Assembly: GCF_009826975.1 (NCBI RefSeq)
Contig: NZ_WUMO01000003.1
Location: forward strand, 372,001-436,000
Reading direction: 5' to 3'
Origin: Flavobacterium sp. HBTb2-11-1
Lineage (GTDB): Bacteria; Bacteroidota; Bacteroidia; Flavobacteriales; Flavobacteriaceae
Length of the DNA: 64,000 nt
Below the pieces are notes generated by a model. The model made no database searches. It was not told where the DNA came from and saw only the letters and a program-made list of their open reading frames with translations. Made by a program: the position numbers and the translations under genes. Position 1 is the first letter of the stretch. Every line of letters begins with the position of its first letter. Below are positions 44,110-53,750 of this stretch, one piece after another.

Positions 44110-47100
44110 TTATGTATTGGCTAAATTGTTTTCAGTAATCTCACAAGCCCTACGCACTTCCTGTACAGTAGCAGGAGCATCTAGTCGAAATAGTGGAGAT
44201 AATCCACGCTCTACTCTTGAGGCTCTTATGGCATCTTTTATGGCAAAGAAGACACTGTTGGCTAGCACTAAAGGAGGTTCACCGACCTCTTTGGCAGAAA
44301 ATATCTGGTTAGGATCTTCAGGTATGCTTTGAACAGATTTTTCATCCCTTGGAAAAAGATAGGTGTTCATTTCTAACGGAATTGTAGTTATAGCAGGAAT
44401 TTTGTAACGCCATGTATTGGTTGAATTTAATCTTCCGATGTCTGGACCGTCTGTTTCTGATACTAATTTTTCAGTTAATAAATATCCGATTCCCTGAACA
44501 AAAGCGCCTTCAATCTGTCCTATGTCAATAGCAGGATTCATACTCCATCCCATATCATAAATAATATCAGAGCTTATGATTTTTACTTCTCCTGTGAGGA
44601 TATCTACTTCGGTAACAGAACAGGCAACAGAATAGGTGAAGCCTACAAAGGAATCAACACCTCCGCCAAGCGAAGCATCTTTTATACGTTCTATGCCTGG
44701 AATATTCGGCTGGTCTTTTTCAGTTTTAAATGTCATGGCAGGGATCTGTATTTCGCCACCTTTTATTTTAGCATTAAAAGTAGCAATAAGATTTACCCTT
44801 TGAGAGGCGGCCAAACTTATTAGGTTTTGCCATATCATAGATTTATTTCCCTGTTTTGGGTCAATTTTTTTGGCCCAGCCTTTATTTTCACCTGCGCCGT
44901 AATTCCAAAAATCTATATTTTTATTTTTGCACCATTCTTCGCCATTTTCATTTAGCATCTGATAGCCAAATTCCATAAGCCTAGATCGCATTTCCTCGCA
45001 GGTTTGTTTTACGGCTTCGCATGAATAAGGAGTTCCTGTAGAACCTCCCGTACTTGTTGGATTCGGAGTGATGCTTGTATTTACATTGTCAATAAAAATC
45101 ATCTCCATCGGAATTCCTAAGACATAGGAAGCTACCTGTTGTGCTTGAGTAACTAAGCCTTGCCCAATTTCAACACCTCCCTGATGGATTACTACGGTTC
45201 CGTCGGCTGGATTAATGGCCACAACAGCAGCTGATTGTTCCAGCATAAGCAGATTATATCCTGACCCATATTTTACAGGAATCATAGAAATACCTCTTTT
45301 AAACCATTTGTTTTCTTTATTGAATTTTTGGACATCTGCATATTTAGCTTCAAAATTTGAAACTTCTTTAGCGTATGCCCATACCTGTTTCATATAGCAG
45401 TAAGTTAGCGCCTGACCAAATGGAGTCACATCACCACGGTCGTAAAGATTTTTTTCACGCAGATCTTCAGGTCTCATGCCAATAGAAACAGCGGCATCAT
45501 CAATAGCATTTTCTACAATATTTTTTCCTTGTACATCTCCAAATGCACGCATCGCTGTGCTAGGAGCGGTATTGGTTCTGCATACATCAATCTGGCTTTC
45601 GAAATTTTTAATTTTATAAGCATTATCTGTGCGCAGTTGGATGCAATTGGATACGATGAAGGAACAGTCATAGAAAGCACCGCCGTCTCCCCACATTTTA
45701 AGCTGAAAACCATGAAGAATTCCTTTGTTTTCAGGTTTATATTCACCAGTATCTACGGCAATTTCGTATTCACCATAATAGGCATGACGTTTTCCTATCA
45801 TGGCAGTATCTTCGTCACGTGGCATGGCTATTCTGACAGGCTTTTTCACCGCTTTCGCAGCAACCGCAGCAGGTCCAGCCACAAAGCGCGTTTGTTCGGT
45901 TTTTCCTCCAAATCCTCCTCCAACGGGCGGAACATTTATTTCTACTTGGTGATGATACATGGCTAATGCCGAAGCGACTGTATCATGCATTCCTCCTGGA
46001 CTTTGTACTGATGGCTGCACTTTTATTCGGCCTTCGTCTATAGGAGTTGCAATACAGGCTTGCGGTTCCATATAAAAATGAGCTTGTCCACCACAAAGCT
46101 GTGAAGAAGTAACCACTGTACACGGGATATTGTCTACATTCTCTTTTCTTTTGGTTATGGATTGTTCACGTATTAGAGTTTCAATTTTAGTGGGATGTTC
46201 TTTCACCCAATCAAACTGGCTTCCTGGTCGCGTTATCTTCCAGATATGAGATATAAACGGGGTTGAAGTAGGCGCATCGGGAAAGATGCTTTCTTTTTTT
46301 ATCGCTTCAAGAAAATCGAATATAGGTTCACTCCATTTTCCTGTCCAAGGAGTTCCAGGTTTTGTATATTGAACATATTTTTCAGAAACCTCTGTGGCAA
46401 TTCTGATTGCTTCCTGTTCGTTTGAGGCAAGTACCATAGCAATAGATTGACCAACATAACTCACTAATTCTTCTGCAAAAAGCGGCTGGTCATTTCCCAT
46501 TCCCTGATAATTACGGCCTCCGTTTTTAACGTTTTCATAAGTAATAATATCGCTAAAAGCAGGAAACTCCTTTTTAAGATGTATTCGTAATTCTTCAATC
46601 TTGACTTTTTTGTCATGTACTGCGAAAGAATAATTCATCAGGGCTTTTCGGCTTTGTACGAATGCTCCGTTTAATGTTTGCGGAGGCACTGGAAGCTCAT
46701 GTGTATAATGAATCTGTCCTGAAGTTTGGTACATGGCCGTAACTTTGATATAAGGCTGTGCCACTGGCGCTTTGTAATCTTGCGTTTTGTAATGTTGAAC
46801 GCCATCACTTGCAGGCCAGTGGCTCCATTTGTTTTCTGCCGAAGAAACCAGATTCTCTGGGATTTTCGCGCCTTTAGCCACTAAAGCGTTAATAATTGAT
46901 TTGTAAAAAAAGGATACGGCTAATTGTGTTCGGTACTCTTTAGTGAAATCTTCATTAGGAACTTCTTTCATGCGTTCATCCTGAAGATCGAGTTCTTTTC
47001 GAACTTCTTTAGCTAGAATTGCTGAAAGCGTAGCAGCGTTTTTAAGTTCCAGTTTTTTATTTAGCATCGCTTTTTCTGTCTCTGTTGCTCTCCACGGAAA

Positions 47101-48693
47101 AGGAGCAATACCGCCCAGCGCAATTACTGCAGACTCCGTAATATATTGATCGCTAATTTTGAAGTTGGTGGTAGCATTGACTATACTGTGAGCGTTTACT
47201 TCACGAAGTGCTACTTTTTGAGCAAATACAATAGCATTAGAGTCTTTTAACGGAATTTCATATGAGCTAAGAACAATAGTATCAGCAAGTTTTGAATCTG
47301 TTTTTATTGCTTCTAAAAGTTCTTCTGCCGTTTTTGCATACGCTTTAAATTGGCCATTTTTCTCTAATTGGAAATAGCTGATTTTTACATTTAAAGCAAA
47401 CAAGACAGTGAAAAGGTCTGACGGAAATGGTTCGCCTGTGCCTTTTGGAATATGTTTCAGAACTAGCATCGTGTTTCCGCCAATTGTGGCGGCATTACGT
47501 ACTATTCGCCCGGCGGTTCTGCGAGCCATATAATCTAGTGCTTTAAGTGCTGTAACATCCGATTGGGATTTCTTTTTAATGTCTTGCCCTGTTTCAATGT
47601 ACTTAGAAAGTATTTCAAGAAAGCTGCTATAAGTGGTGCTGGCTGATAGCAGAATGTGATCTTCAGTTATTTTATTTCTCTCGTTTAATTCGGGAATGAA
47701 GCGAATATCAGCGTAAAAAGTACTTGGCAGATACTCGTTTTTATAAATTCCGTAAGAGGTGTTTGCATGTACCAATCTAACGTCGTGGTTTTCCTTTAAA
47801 ATTTCTGCGAGTTCCTGTAGTGTAGTCGGAGCAGCCCATCGATTGGTTGAAACACCTATAGCCGAATTTTGGGCTTCTTTTGGGAAAGGTATTTCTAATT
47901 TGCCTGGTAATTGAGCTTTACCCACAGGATCAAGCATGCAGGGCATCCTCTTTTCCTCATCATCCTTACTCCAATCAGAAGCAAAAGTTTTCATTCCCGT
48001 AAGGATTGATCGATATCCTGTGCATCGGCATAAATTACCGTCAAAGGCTTGTTCGATTTCTTTTTTGGTTGCTTTTTTATTATTAATTATGAATTCTGAC
48101 ATATTCATCACAAATCCTACGCTGCAGTAACCACATTGGCTGCCGTTATTAAGCGCCAATTGATATGCGACTGGGTTTATTCCTGTATGCGTCTCTTCAG
48201 ATGGAAAATCAGAAATATTCTTTATAAGTTTTATATCAGCAGCACTGGCTCCATCTTTAGTGGCGCGGGCAACTTTTTTTAGAACAGCAAGATGTTTTTC
48301 TTCAGCTTGTTTTTCAGCCTCTTTTAATACAGGAGAATAATCTTCGCCTAACGGAGCAGGCATGCGTGTTGAGCTGGTTTTTTGGACAAAATGCTCTGGA
48401 TCGGGTTTACGGGCTGCACCTGTTCCTTCGATAGTGGTAATAGAAAGCCCTCCTATAGAACATACTGGTCTAAGGCAGGAGTTTATTGCCAGATGCTTGG
48501 GTTTCTTTTCCTGATTATCCCATTCTGACAAGATAACTGTACATCCGCCACAGCCCCCTTGTCCACATGGTTTCTTTGGTCCGCAGAGCGCTACTTCGGG
48601 AGATCTTAAATAATCAATTAAAAGTAAATCGGGAGAAGGATTTTCTATAATCGTAGGTTTCCCATTTAAAAAGAAATTTACCGTGTTTTTCAT
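44110..48693 (-). CDS. Single-chain molybdenum hydroxylase (xanthine dehydrogenase/aldehyde oxidase type)
   Basis: A 1527-residue fusion of all XDH modules. Fe-S domain 1 has Cys43, Cys48, Cys51 and Cys73; Fe-S domain 2 has Cys187, Cys190, Cys222 and Cys224. An FAD domain (about 270-610) follows, then the molybdopterin hammerhead and Mo-binding domains (about 680-1490). The catalytic Glu is about residue 1472 (VGEPPLVL), and the substrate Arg is kept in TAMRAFGD. The position of bovine XDH Glu802 is Thr in GGGFGGKTEQ, pointing away from xanthine towards aldehyde or N-heterocycle substrates. Most bacterial relatives are split into two or three subunits. About 74 residues are inserted between the two Fe-S domains compared with bovine numbering. 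No signal peptide is seen. Confidence 0.9.
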   Translation of the reverse strand: MKNTVNFFLNGKPTIIENPSPDLLLIDYLRSPEVALCGPKKPCGQGGCGGCTVILSEWDNQEKKPKHLAINSCLRPVCSIGGLSITTIEGTGAARKPDPEHFVQKTSSTRMPAPLGEDYSPVLKEAEKQAEEKHLAVLKKVARATKDGASAADIKLIKNISDFPSEETHTGINPVAYQLALNNGSQCGYCSVGFVMNMSEFIINNKKATKKEIEQAFDGNLCRCTGYRSILTGMKTFASDWSKDDEEKRMPCMLDPVGKAQLPGKLEIPFPKEAQNSAIGVSTNRWAAPTTLQELAEILKENHDVRLVHANTSYGIYKNEYLPSTFYADIRFIPELNERNKITEDHILLSASTTYSSFLEILSKYIETGQDIKKKSQSDVTALKALDYMARRTAGRIVRNAATIGGNTMLVLKHIPKGTGEPFPSDLFTVLFALNVKISYFQLEKNGQFKAYAKTAEELLEAIKTDSKLADTIVLSSYEIPLKDSNAIVFAQKVALREVNAHSIVNATTNFKISDQYITESAVIALGGIAPFPWRATETEKAMLNKKLELKNAATLSAILAKEVRKELDLQDERMKEVPNEDFTKEYRTQLAVSFFYKSIINALVAKGAKIPENLVSSAENKWSHWPASDGVQHYKTQDYKAPVAQPYIKVTAMYQTSGQIHYTHELPVPPQTLNGAFVQSRKALMNYSFAVHDKKVKIEELRIHLKKEFPAFSDIITYENVKNGGRNYQGMGNDQPLFAEELVSYVGQSIAMVLASNEQEAIRIATEVSEKYVQYTKPGTPWTGKWSEPIFDFLEAIKKESIFPDAPTSTPFISHIWKITRPGSQFDWVKEHPTKIETLIREQSITKRKENVDNIPCTVVTSSQLCGGQAHFYMEPQACIATPIDEGRIKVQPSVQSPGGMHDTVASALAMYHHQVEINVPPVGGGFGGKTEQTRFVAGPAAVAAKAVKKPVRIAMPRDEDTAMIGKRHAYYGEYEIAVDTGEYKPENKGILHGFQLKMWGDGGAFYDCSFIVSNCIQLRTDNAYKIKNFESQIDVCRTNTAPSTAMRAFGDVQGKNIVENAIDDAAVSIGMRPEDLREKNLYDRGDVTPFGQALTYCYMKQVWAYAKEVSNFEAKYADVQKFNKENKWFKRGISMIPVKYGSGYNLLMLEQSAAVVAINPADGTVVIHQGGVEIGQGLVTQAQQVASYVLGIPMEMIFIDNVNTSITPNPTSTGGSTGTPYSCEAVKQTCEEMRSRLMEFGYQMLNENGEEWCKNKNIDFWNYGAGENKGWAKKIDPKQGNKSMIWQNLISLAASQRVNLIATFNAKIKGGEIQIPAMTFKTEKDQPNIPGIERIKDASLGGGVDSFVGFTYSVACSVTEVDILTGEVKIISSDIIYDMGWSMNPAIDIGQIEGAFVQGIGYLLTEKLVSETDGPDIGRLNSTNTWRYKIPAITTIPLEMNTYLFPRDEKSVQSIPEDPNQIFSAKEVGEPPLVLANSVFFAIKDAIRASRVERGLSPLFRLDAPATVQEVRRACEITENNLANT

Positions 48694-49227
48694 AGTAGCT
48701 GAGGAATTGATTTGTTTTTTGATTTTTCTAACTTAAAAAATGAAATAAATCCACATGGAATTCACCAGTAGCTGAACTGGAAATCTTGCATACAGATGTT
48801 TTGGCGCAGAGTTTTTTAATGCTATTGAATCTTCATGCCTTTTATAGCAGCATTTCAATAGGATAGGAGTATAGAAATGGAGATTTTAATAATAGTTTAT
48901 TTCAGAAGAATATAACAATAGCTTTTGTTTAGAAACATTTGGAGCAGGAATATTATCTGTAAATATTCGATTATTAAATCATAACAAATGTAAGATGACG
49001 TTTGAAATTGCCATCAGGTAGTAATACGTGTTTTTTAAGAGAAACCCTATAAAATGATTTTTTTTGATTATAAATCAACATCTAATGCAAAGAGAAAATT
49101 TAAAGTTTGTCAATCTACTGGGAATTCTATAACATCTGCTTGAAATTAAATACTTTATGATTTTTTGCGGTTTGTAACTTTATGATGAAATTAAAAAAAA
49201 TGAATATCAATAATAAAAATTAAAGTT
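48694..49227. other. Divergent intergenic region, 534 bp
   Basis: It separates the minus-strand molybdenum hydroxylase from the plus-strand small membrane protein. No ORF or RNA is supported. A short TTGATT-ATA-AATCAA palindrome at 49074..49088 is the only ordered element I see, and its distance from either start makes its role unclear. Confidence 0.4.
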
Positions 49228-49395
49228 ATGGCAGAAATTAAAATTGAAAAGAAGAAGCCTATCTGGCCATGGATTATAGCCCTGCTTTTGATTGGTGCGA
49301 TACTATATTATGTCTTTTTAAGGGACGATCAGATGCAGGATCCGAATAGAACAGAAATCGAAAATGTTACTCCAGCTGATACCATTGGAAATTAA
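49228..49395 (+). CDS. Small single-pass membrane protein
   Basis: A 55-residue protein, MAEIKIEKKK then a membrane helix (PIWPWIIALLLIGAILYYVF) and a short acidic tail ending DTIGN. It has the shape of small Bacteroidota membrane proteins found beside stress genes. Positive residues before the helix predict a cytoplasmic N terminus. The PRC-barrel gene follows after 19 bases, so they are probably one operon. I do not recognise a named family. Confidence 0.72.
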   Translation: MAEIKIEKKKPIWPWIIALLLIGAILYYVFLRDDQMQDPNRTEIENVTPADTIGN

Positions 49396-49414
49396 TTATA
49401 AAAGCAACAAAAAC

Positions 49415-49927
49415 ATGGAAAACAAAGACAGAAATTTATACAGGCTTGATGAGCTTTCCGACTATAAAGTAGCTTCTGACTATTCTGATGTCAGGGGATG
49501 GAAGATAGTGGATGCGGACAATCGTACAATAGGAACTATTGACAATCTATGGGTGAACAAAGATATGCAGCGTGTGGTGTATCTAGATGTAAAAGCCGAT
49601 AAAACCTTAATTGAGGACAGCCAGCGAGAGGTGCATGAAAATATTGCAGATGGAAATGAAAAAGAATTTATGTACCGTGACGGAGACAGCCATTTGATCA
49701 TACCAATTGGTTCGGTGAATATTAATAAAGATACGAAGACTGTTATGGCAAGTGGAATCGGATATGACACATTCAGAAGAACAGGCCGTTTCAATACTCA
49801 GCAGCGATTTGACCGAAATTATGAAAGGGAAGTGCTAAGGTCGTACTATCCTGATAATGATCCGAGTTTAGGATATGATAGCGATGATGATACTTTTTAT
49901 AGCCGTAAGGAATTTGGGGATCGATAG
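49415..49927 (+). CDS. PRC-barrel domain protein
   Basis: A 170-residue protein. I start at the ATG at 49415 (MENKDRNLYRLDEL) because the longer frame from 49364 would run through the upstream small gene. A PRC-barrel fold is recognisable in VRGWKIVDADNRTIGTIDNLWVN and the following VVYLDVKAD strands (about residues 25-110). PRC barrels bind protein or RNA partners, and free-standing ones are often induced by stress. The acidic, Tyr- and Asp-rich C terminus looks flexible. It is preceded by a small membrane protein gene. Confidence 0.82.
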   Translation: MENKDRNLYRLDELSDYKVASDYSDVRGWKIVDADNRTIGTIDNLWVNKDMQRVVYLDVKADKTLIEDSQREVHENIADGNEKEFMYRDGDSHLIIPIGSVNINKDTKTVMASGIGYDTFRRTGRFNTQQRFDRNYEREVLRSYYPDNDPSLGYDSDDDTFYSRKEFGDR

Positions 49928-49985
49928 ATGGCCAACTATAGTTTTAATGCCTTAAAGCGGGATTGATTTATGAAGAGGTAATGGC

Positions 49986-50018
49986 AAGACCAGATGTCTA
50001 GGATGTCTGGTCTTTTTT
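49986..50018 (+). terminator. Intrinsic terminator after PRC-barrel gene
   Basis: Nine-base-pair stem (AAGACCAGA with its complement), 11-base loop, and six T residues. Confidence 0.82.
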
Positions 50019-50037
50019 GTACATTTTTTTTAGAAAT

Positions 50038-50082
50038 GACTAATAAGTTGGTTTCATTTTATAATTTGAAACATGTTTAGTC
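50038..50082 (+). promoter_or_regulatory. Nested inverted repeats before the outer-membrane protein gene
   Basis: The inner element at 50050..50072 is a near-palindrome with GTTTCA and TGAAAC arms, matching the perfect palindrome at 199..222 for its first 15 bases. An outer pair GACTAA (50038..50043) and TTAGTC (50077..50082) flanks it. It lies 80 to 120 bases before the start codon. Confidence 0.5.
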
Positions 50083-50161
50083 TTGTATTTTAGCTGAAAA
50101 TCAATTCTGTAAAATAACTTTGATAGGAAATTAGCCATGAACAATTAAAAAATTAGAAATT

Positions 50162-50818
50162 ATGAAAAAGTATCATTTATTAGTTGCCTCGTTTTTCTTT
50201 TCATTGGCGCTGTCAGCGCAAAGCAGCCAATCATTTCTGCTTAACCTATATGGAGGGTATACCTTTTCCGATAGAGTAGATTTCGATTCATCTTACGGAA
50301 AGGTAGAAGATGGTTTTGAATGGGGAGCAGGTCTGGAATATTTTATAATGGATAATGCTTCAATAGAATTGAAGTACAACAGGCTGGACACACACATGCC
50401 TCTGTATACAAAAGTGCCTATAACTAATGGTCCCAACAATATTCCTGCCGGAACCCAAGTTAATGCGGGCGATGATAAAGGCGCTATCAATTACATATTG
50501 GCAGATTACACGTATTATTTTGGCTCAAGCTCCCAAAAGGCACTTCCATTTCTTGGTGCAGGTTTAGGGGTATCGATTCTTGAAACGCCAAAAAGCGGCA
50601 ACGGAACTTATTTTGCGTGGGAGATTAAGGGTGGTGTGAAAATAAAAACCGATTCGCCTGTATCGATTAATCTTCATGCCTATTTGCAGTCTATGTCAGC
50701 AGCTGTTGGATATGATTACTATTGGGATTACTACTGGGGTCCAGTAGCAGTCACTGATTATGCATCAACATTTCAATTTGGGCTTGGCGCTTCTCTGAGC
50801 TACGATTTCAGTAAATAA
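50162..50818 (+). CDS. Outer-membrane beta-barrel protein (OmpW/porin-like)
   Basis: A 218-residue protein with a signal peptide (cut near SALSAQ, residue 20) and eight or so amphipathic strands, including FLLNLYGGYTFSDRVDF, GAGLEYFIMDN and a closing FQFGLGASLSYDFSK with the terminal aromatic typical of barrel proteins. A Tyr- and Trp-rich loop lies near residues 180-195. The exact role, whether passive channel or structural protein, is not determined. Its upstream palindrome is shared with the arylsulfatase gene. Confidence 0.82.
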   Translation: MKKYHLLVASFFFSLALSAQSSQSFLLNLYGGYTFSDRVDFDSSYGKVEDGFEWGAGLEYFIMDNASIELKYNRLDTHMPLYTKVPITNGPNNIPAGTQVNAGDDKGAINYILADYTYYFGSSSQKALPFLGAGLGVSILETPKSGNGTYFAWEIKGGVKIKTDSPVSINLHAYLQSMSAAVGYDYYWDYYWGPVAVTDYASTFQFGLGASLSYDFSK

Positions 50819-50838
50819 TTTTCAGCATAAACATTTTA

Positions 50839-50875
50839 ACAAAAGCCTTAGAAGTTTCTCAAGGCTTTTGTTTTT
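50839..50875 (+). terminator. Intrinsic terminator after outer-membrane protein gene
   Basis: Eleven-base-pair stem (ACAAAAGCCTT with its complement), 11-base spacer, and T residues. Confidence 0.82.
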
Positions 50876-50939
50876 GAGCTAAATATTGATTGTTAATTAT
50901 GAAGACAGGTGTTTTTAATATCTGTCTTTTTTGATTTAT

Positions 50940-53456
50940 TTAGGAGTTGTTTTTTTCTGCTCCTAATCTCTTTATGATTTTATATCCTTCAAACCATAAT
51001 ACAGATATAGAAGCAATACCAGCAGATAACCCCAATTCTCTTATATTGAGTCCAGTTAGACGGAAAAAATCAGATAAGGGATTTATATATAAAATAGCAG
51101 AAAGCATGATGAGTGTGGAAAAGCTTACGATGGGAAAAAGAATGTTTTTATTTTTGAAACTTTCAAAAAGGCTATAATGAAAGGAGCGGTTGGTAAGGCT
51201 CAATAAAATATTGGCAAAAATTAATGTGCTAAAAACCATTGCTCTCGTTTTTTCTTCGCTACCGCCACTTTGAACCGTGTACTGATAAACAAAAAGAACA
51301 CCTGCAGTTATCACTAATCCTTGGATAATGCTGATGGCGAGTTCCTTCCAATTGAGAAAAGTGTCGGTCATTTTTCTTGGTTTTGTCAGCATTGTATCGC
51401 GCTCCATAGGTTCATTTTCATACACAATAGAGCAGGTGGGACCCATTATCAATTCTAAAAAGATAACGTGGACTGGGGTGAATATCTGCGGAAATATCCA
51501 TCCTAGAAATAGCGGAAGTGAGACAGTAAGAATAATCGGGATATGAATGGAGATGATGTACTGAACAGCTTTTTTTATGTTGGCGTAAATTCTTCTGCCT
51601 GAAGCAATGCCAGCAATTAAACGGTCTAAATCATCATTTGTAATTACCAAAGCGGCGGCGGCTTTGGCAATTTCAGTTCCTTTACTGCCCATTGCTACAC
51701 CTATATGAGCTGCTTTGAGAGCTGGCGAATCATTAACACCATCGCCAAGCATGGCCACAATTTCACCTTGCTTTTTAAGAGCATTTACAACAGCAAGTTT
51801 AGCATCAGGAAACATTCGTGTAAATAGCACTTTTTCTTCCGCAGCCTTCAAGAGCTCAGAATCTGAGTATTCCATGATGTCCTTACCTTCAATAACTTGA
51901 GAGGTATGTTTTATTCCTGCCTGAAGTGCGATGCTTCTGGTCGTATCGACATTGTCTCCTGTAATTACTTTTACTTTGATTCCCGCATTGTAAATCTGGC
52001 TAAAAACCTCCTGAATGCCCTTTTTTGGAGGATCATAGAAAACTACTAACCCGAGAAAATCAAACTTGAAATCCTGCTGTTTTTCTGGAAAATCACTGCC
52101 CTCAAAATTTGCTCTAGCTACACCTAAAATTCGGAATCCCTGACTGCCAAGAGTTTTAATAATATTTCGAACTTTATTTTTTTCATTTTCACTAAGCGCC
52201 GAAACAGTAATAATAGCTTCAGGAGCGCCTTTTGCCGCTATAATGCGTTTCTTTTCGGTATTTTCAAAAAGATGCGTCATCATTGGTGGCTTCCCTTCGA
52301 GGGGATATTCGTGTATCATTTGAAAATCTTTGCGTTGGTCAGCTTTTTTACACTGTTCATACAAACGGTGCAAGGTTTTTTCCATAGGATCAAATGGCAC
52401 AGGTTCACTACTCCACATGGCATAGTCAATAAGGATGGAGAGATCTGGATCATTAAAATCGTTTACATCGAAAATCTTGTCTGAGGCATAATTGTAGATA
52501 TGTTTGAGCTGCATGCTGTTTTCTGTTATAGTACCTGTTTTGTCGGTGCATATAACTGTTGTGCTGCCTAGTGTTTCGACTATGCTGCTACGCTTGACAA
52601 TAATACCCTCACGCATTAGCTTCCAAGCGCCGAGTGCCATGAAAGTTGAAAAAGCTACAGGAATTTCTTCTGGCAGAACAGACATTGCCAGTGTCAGTCC
52701 GTTAAGCAGACTGCTCAAGAAGCTATTCGTTTGATAGTAGCTAATAATGCATACCAGTGCGAAGACGGCGATACCCAAAATAGCCATCCCTTTAACAAAT
52801 CGTCCTATCTGAAGCTGTAAAGGTGATGTTTCTTCTTTTATTTCCGAAATAGAAACGCCTATTTTGCCCAACCGTGTCTCTTTTCCTATTTTTTCGACTT
52901 TGATTACGGCGAGTCCTGAAACTGCCAAAGTTCCGCTGTAAACCTTATTGTCATCACTTTCGCTGCTTTTAAAAACAGATAGACTTTCTCCGGTAAGGGA
53001 AGACTCGTTAACCGAAAAATCATTGCTGTGCATAATCTCGCCATCAGCATTGATCATCTTTCCTTCTTCGACAATACAAAGATCTCCAACGGTAATTTCA
53101 TGGGTAGGAATCTCAATAACTTTTGCGTTGCGGATAACCTTGCTCAACGGTTCGTTGAGTTTTTCCAATGCTTCCAAAGCTTTTCTGCTCCGATTATCTT
53201 GATACAATGAAATGGCGGCAACTGCAGCAATGGCCACAAACATAAAAAGAGCCTCGCCATAATCTCCTATGAGGAGATAAATAATTGAAATAGCAAGTAA
53301 AAGTACAAGCATTGGCTCTTTTACTATACTTAGGAGAAGCTCTTGCCAAGTATTTTTATCGCCATTATCTATCTGATTGTTATCGTATTTTTTTCTTGAT
53401 ACGGATACTTCTGTATCGTTAAGACCTTTGAGATGTGCAGGTATATTGTAAGACAT
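50940..53456 (-). CDS. P-type cation-transporting ATPase (P2-type, Ca2+/cation)
   Basis: An 838-residue ATP-driven cation pump. Visible motifs are the actuator SSLTGES, the M4 segment SVLPEEIPVAFS, the phosphorylation site CTDKTGTITEN, and the hinge MLGDGVNDSPALK. The N terminus (LKGLNDTEVSVSRKKYDNNQ) is the usual cation-ATPase start, and the C terminus has four more membrane helices. I take the ATG at 53456; an ATG at 53486 would add 10 residues. M4 has PEE instead of the PEG of SERCA pumps, as in many bacterial members whose ion is unsettled. No metal-binding N-terminal domain is present, so a heavy-metal pump is unlikely. Confidence 0.92.
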   Translation of the reverse strand: MSYNIPAHLKGLNDTEVSVSRKKYDNNQIDNGDKNTWQELLLSIVKEPMLVLLLAISIIYLLIGDYGEALFMFVAIAAVAAISLYQDNRSRKALEALEKLNEPLSKVIRNAKVIEIPTHEITVGDLCIVEEGKMINADGEIMHSNDFSVNESSLTGESLSVFKSSESDDNKVYSGTLAVSGLAVIKVEKIGKETRLGKIGVSISEIKEETSPLQLQIGRFVKGMAILGIAVFALVCIISYYQTNSFLSSLLNGLTLAMSVLPEEIPVAFSTFMALGAWKLMREGIIVKRSSIVETLGSTTVICTDKTGTITENSMQLKHIYNYASDKIFDVNDFNDPDLSILIDYAMWSSEPVPFDPMEKTLHRLYEQCKKADQRKDFQMIHEYPLEGKPPMMTHLFENTEKKRIIAAKGAPEAIITVSALSENEKNKVRNIIKTLGSQGFRILGVARANFEGSDFPEKQQDFKFDFLGLVVFYDPPKKGIQEVFSQIYNAGIKVKVITGDNVDTTRSIALQAGIKHTSQVIEGKDIMEYSDSELLKAAEEKVLFTRMFPDAKLAVVNALKKQGEIVAMLGDGVNDSPALKAAHIGVAMGSKGTEIAKAAAALVITNDDLDRLIAGIASGRRIYANIKKAVQYIISIHIPIILTVSLPLFLGWIFPQIFTPVHVIFLELIMGPTCSIVYENEPMERDTMLTKPRKMTDTFLNWKELAISIIQGLVITAGVLFVYQYTVQSGGSEEKTRAMVFSTLIFANILLSLTNRSFHYSLFESFKNKNILFPIVSFSTLIMLSAILYINPLSDFFRLTGLNIRELGLSAGIASISVLWFEGYKIIKRLGAEKNNS

Positions 53457-53750
53457 AGAGGTTTGATGTTGATAAGTGTTAAGCAATTTTTGAAGAGATT
53501 AAACCAAGGTGCTAAATGCTTATTGAAAACGTAAACACAGATAAATATAATGAAAATTCGCATATTTTTTTAAATGCTTATTTCAAATCATGTATTGCAG
53601 TTTGCTTAAAATAAAAAAGAAGAAGCTTCGAAGTTTCTTGAAATTTATAAATACGGACAATTTTGAGTATGGCTTTGTACGATTCCTTTTTTAACCTATC
53701 TTCGCTTTTATAGATTTCTGAAAACATTTAACTCCTTTAAAACCTAATTT

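Noticed and set aside
45529..45966. 145-codon plus-strand frame inside the molybdenum hydroxylase gene
   Set aside because: Antisense shadow of a conserved coding region; composition is Phe/Ser/Ile-rich and not protein-like.
50902..50928. AAGACAG/CTGTCTT hairpin as terminator of the P-type ATPase gene
   Set aside because: On the minus strand no T-run follows it; at best it is a weak second plus-strand terminator after the outer-membrane protein gene.
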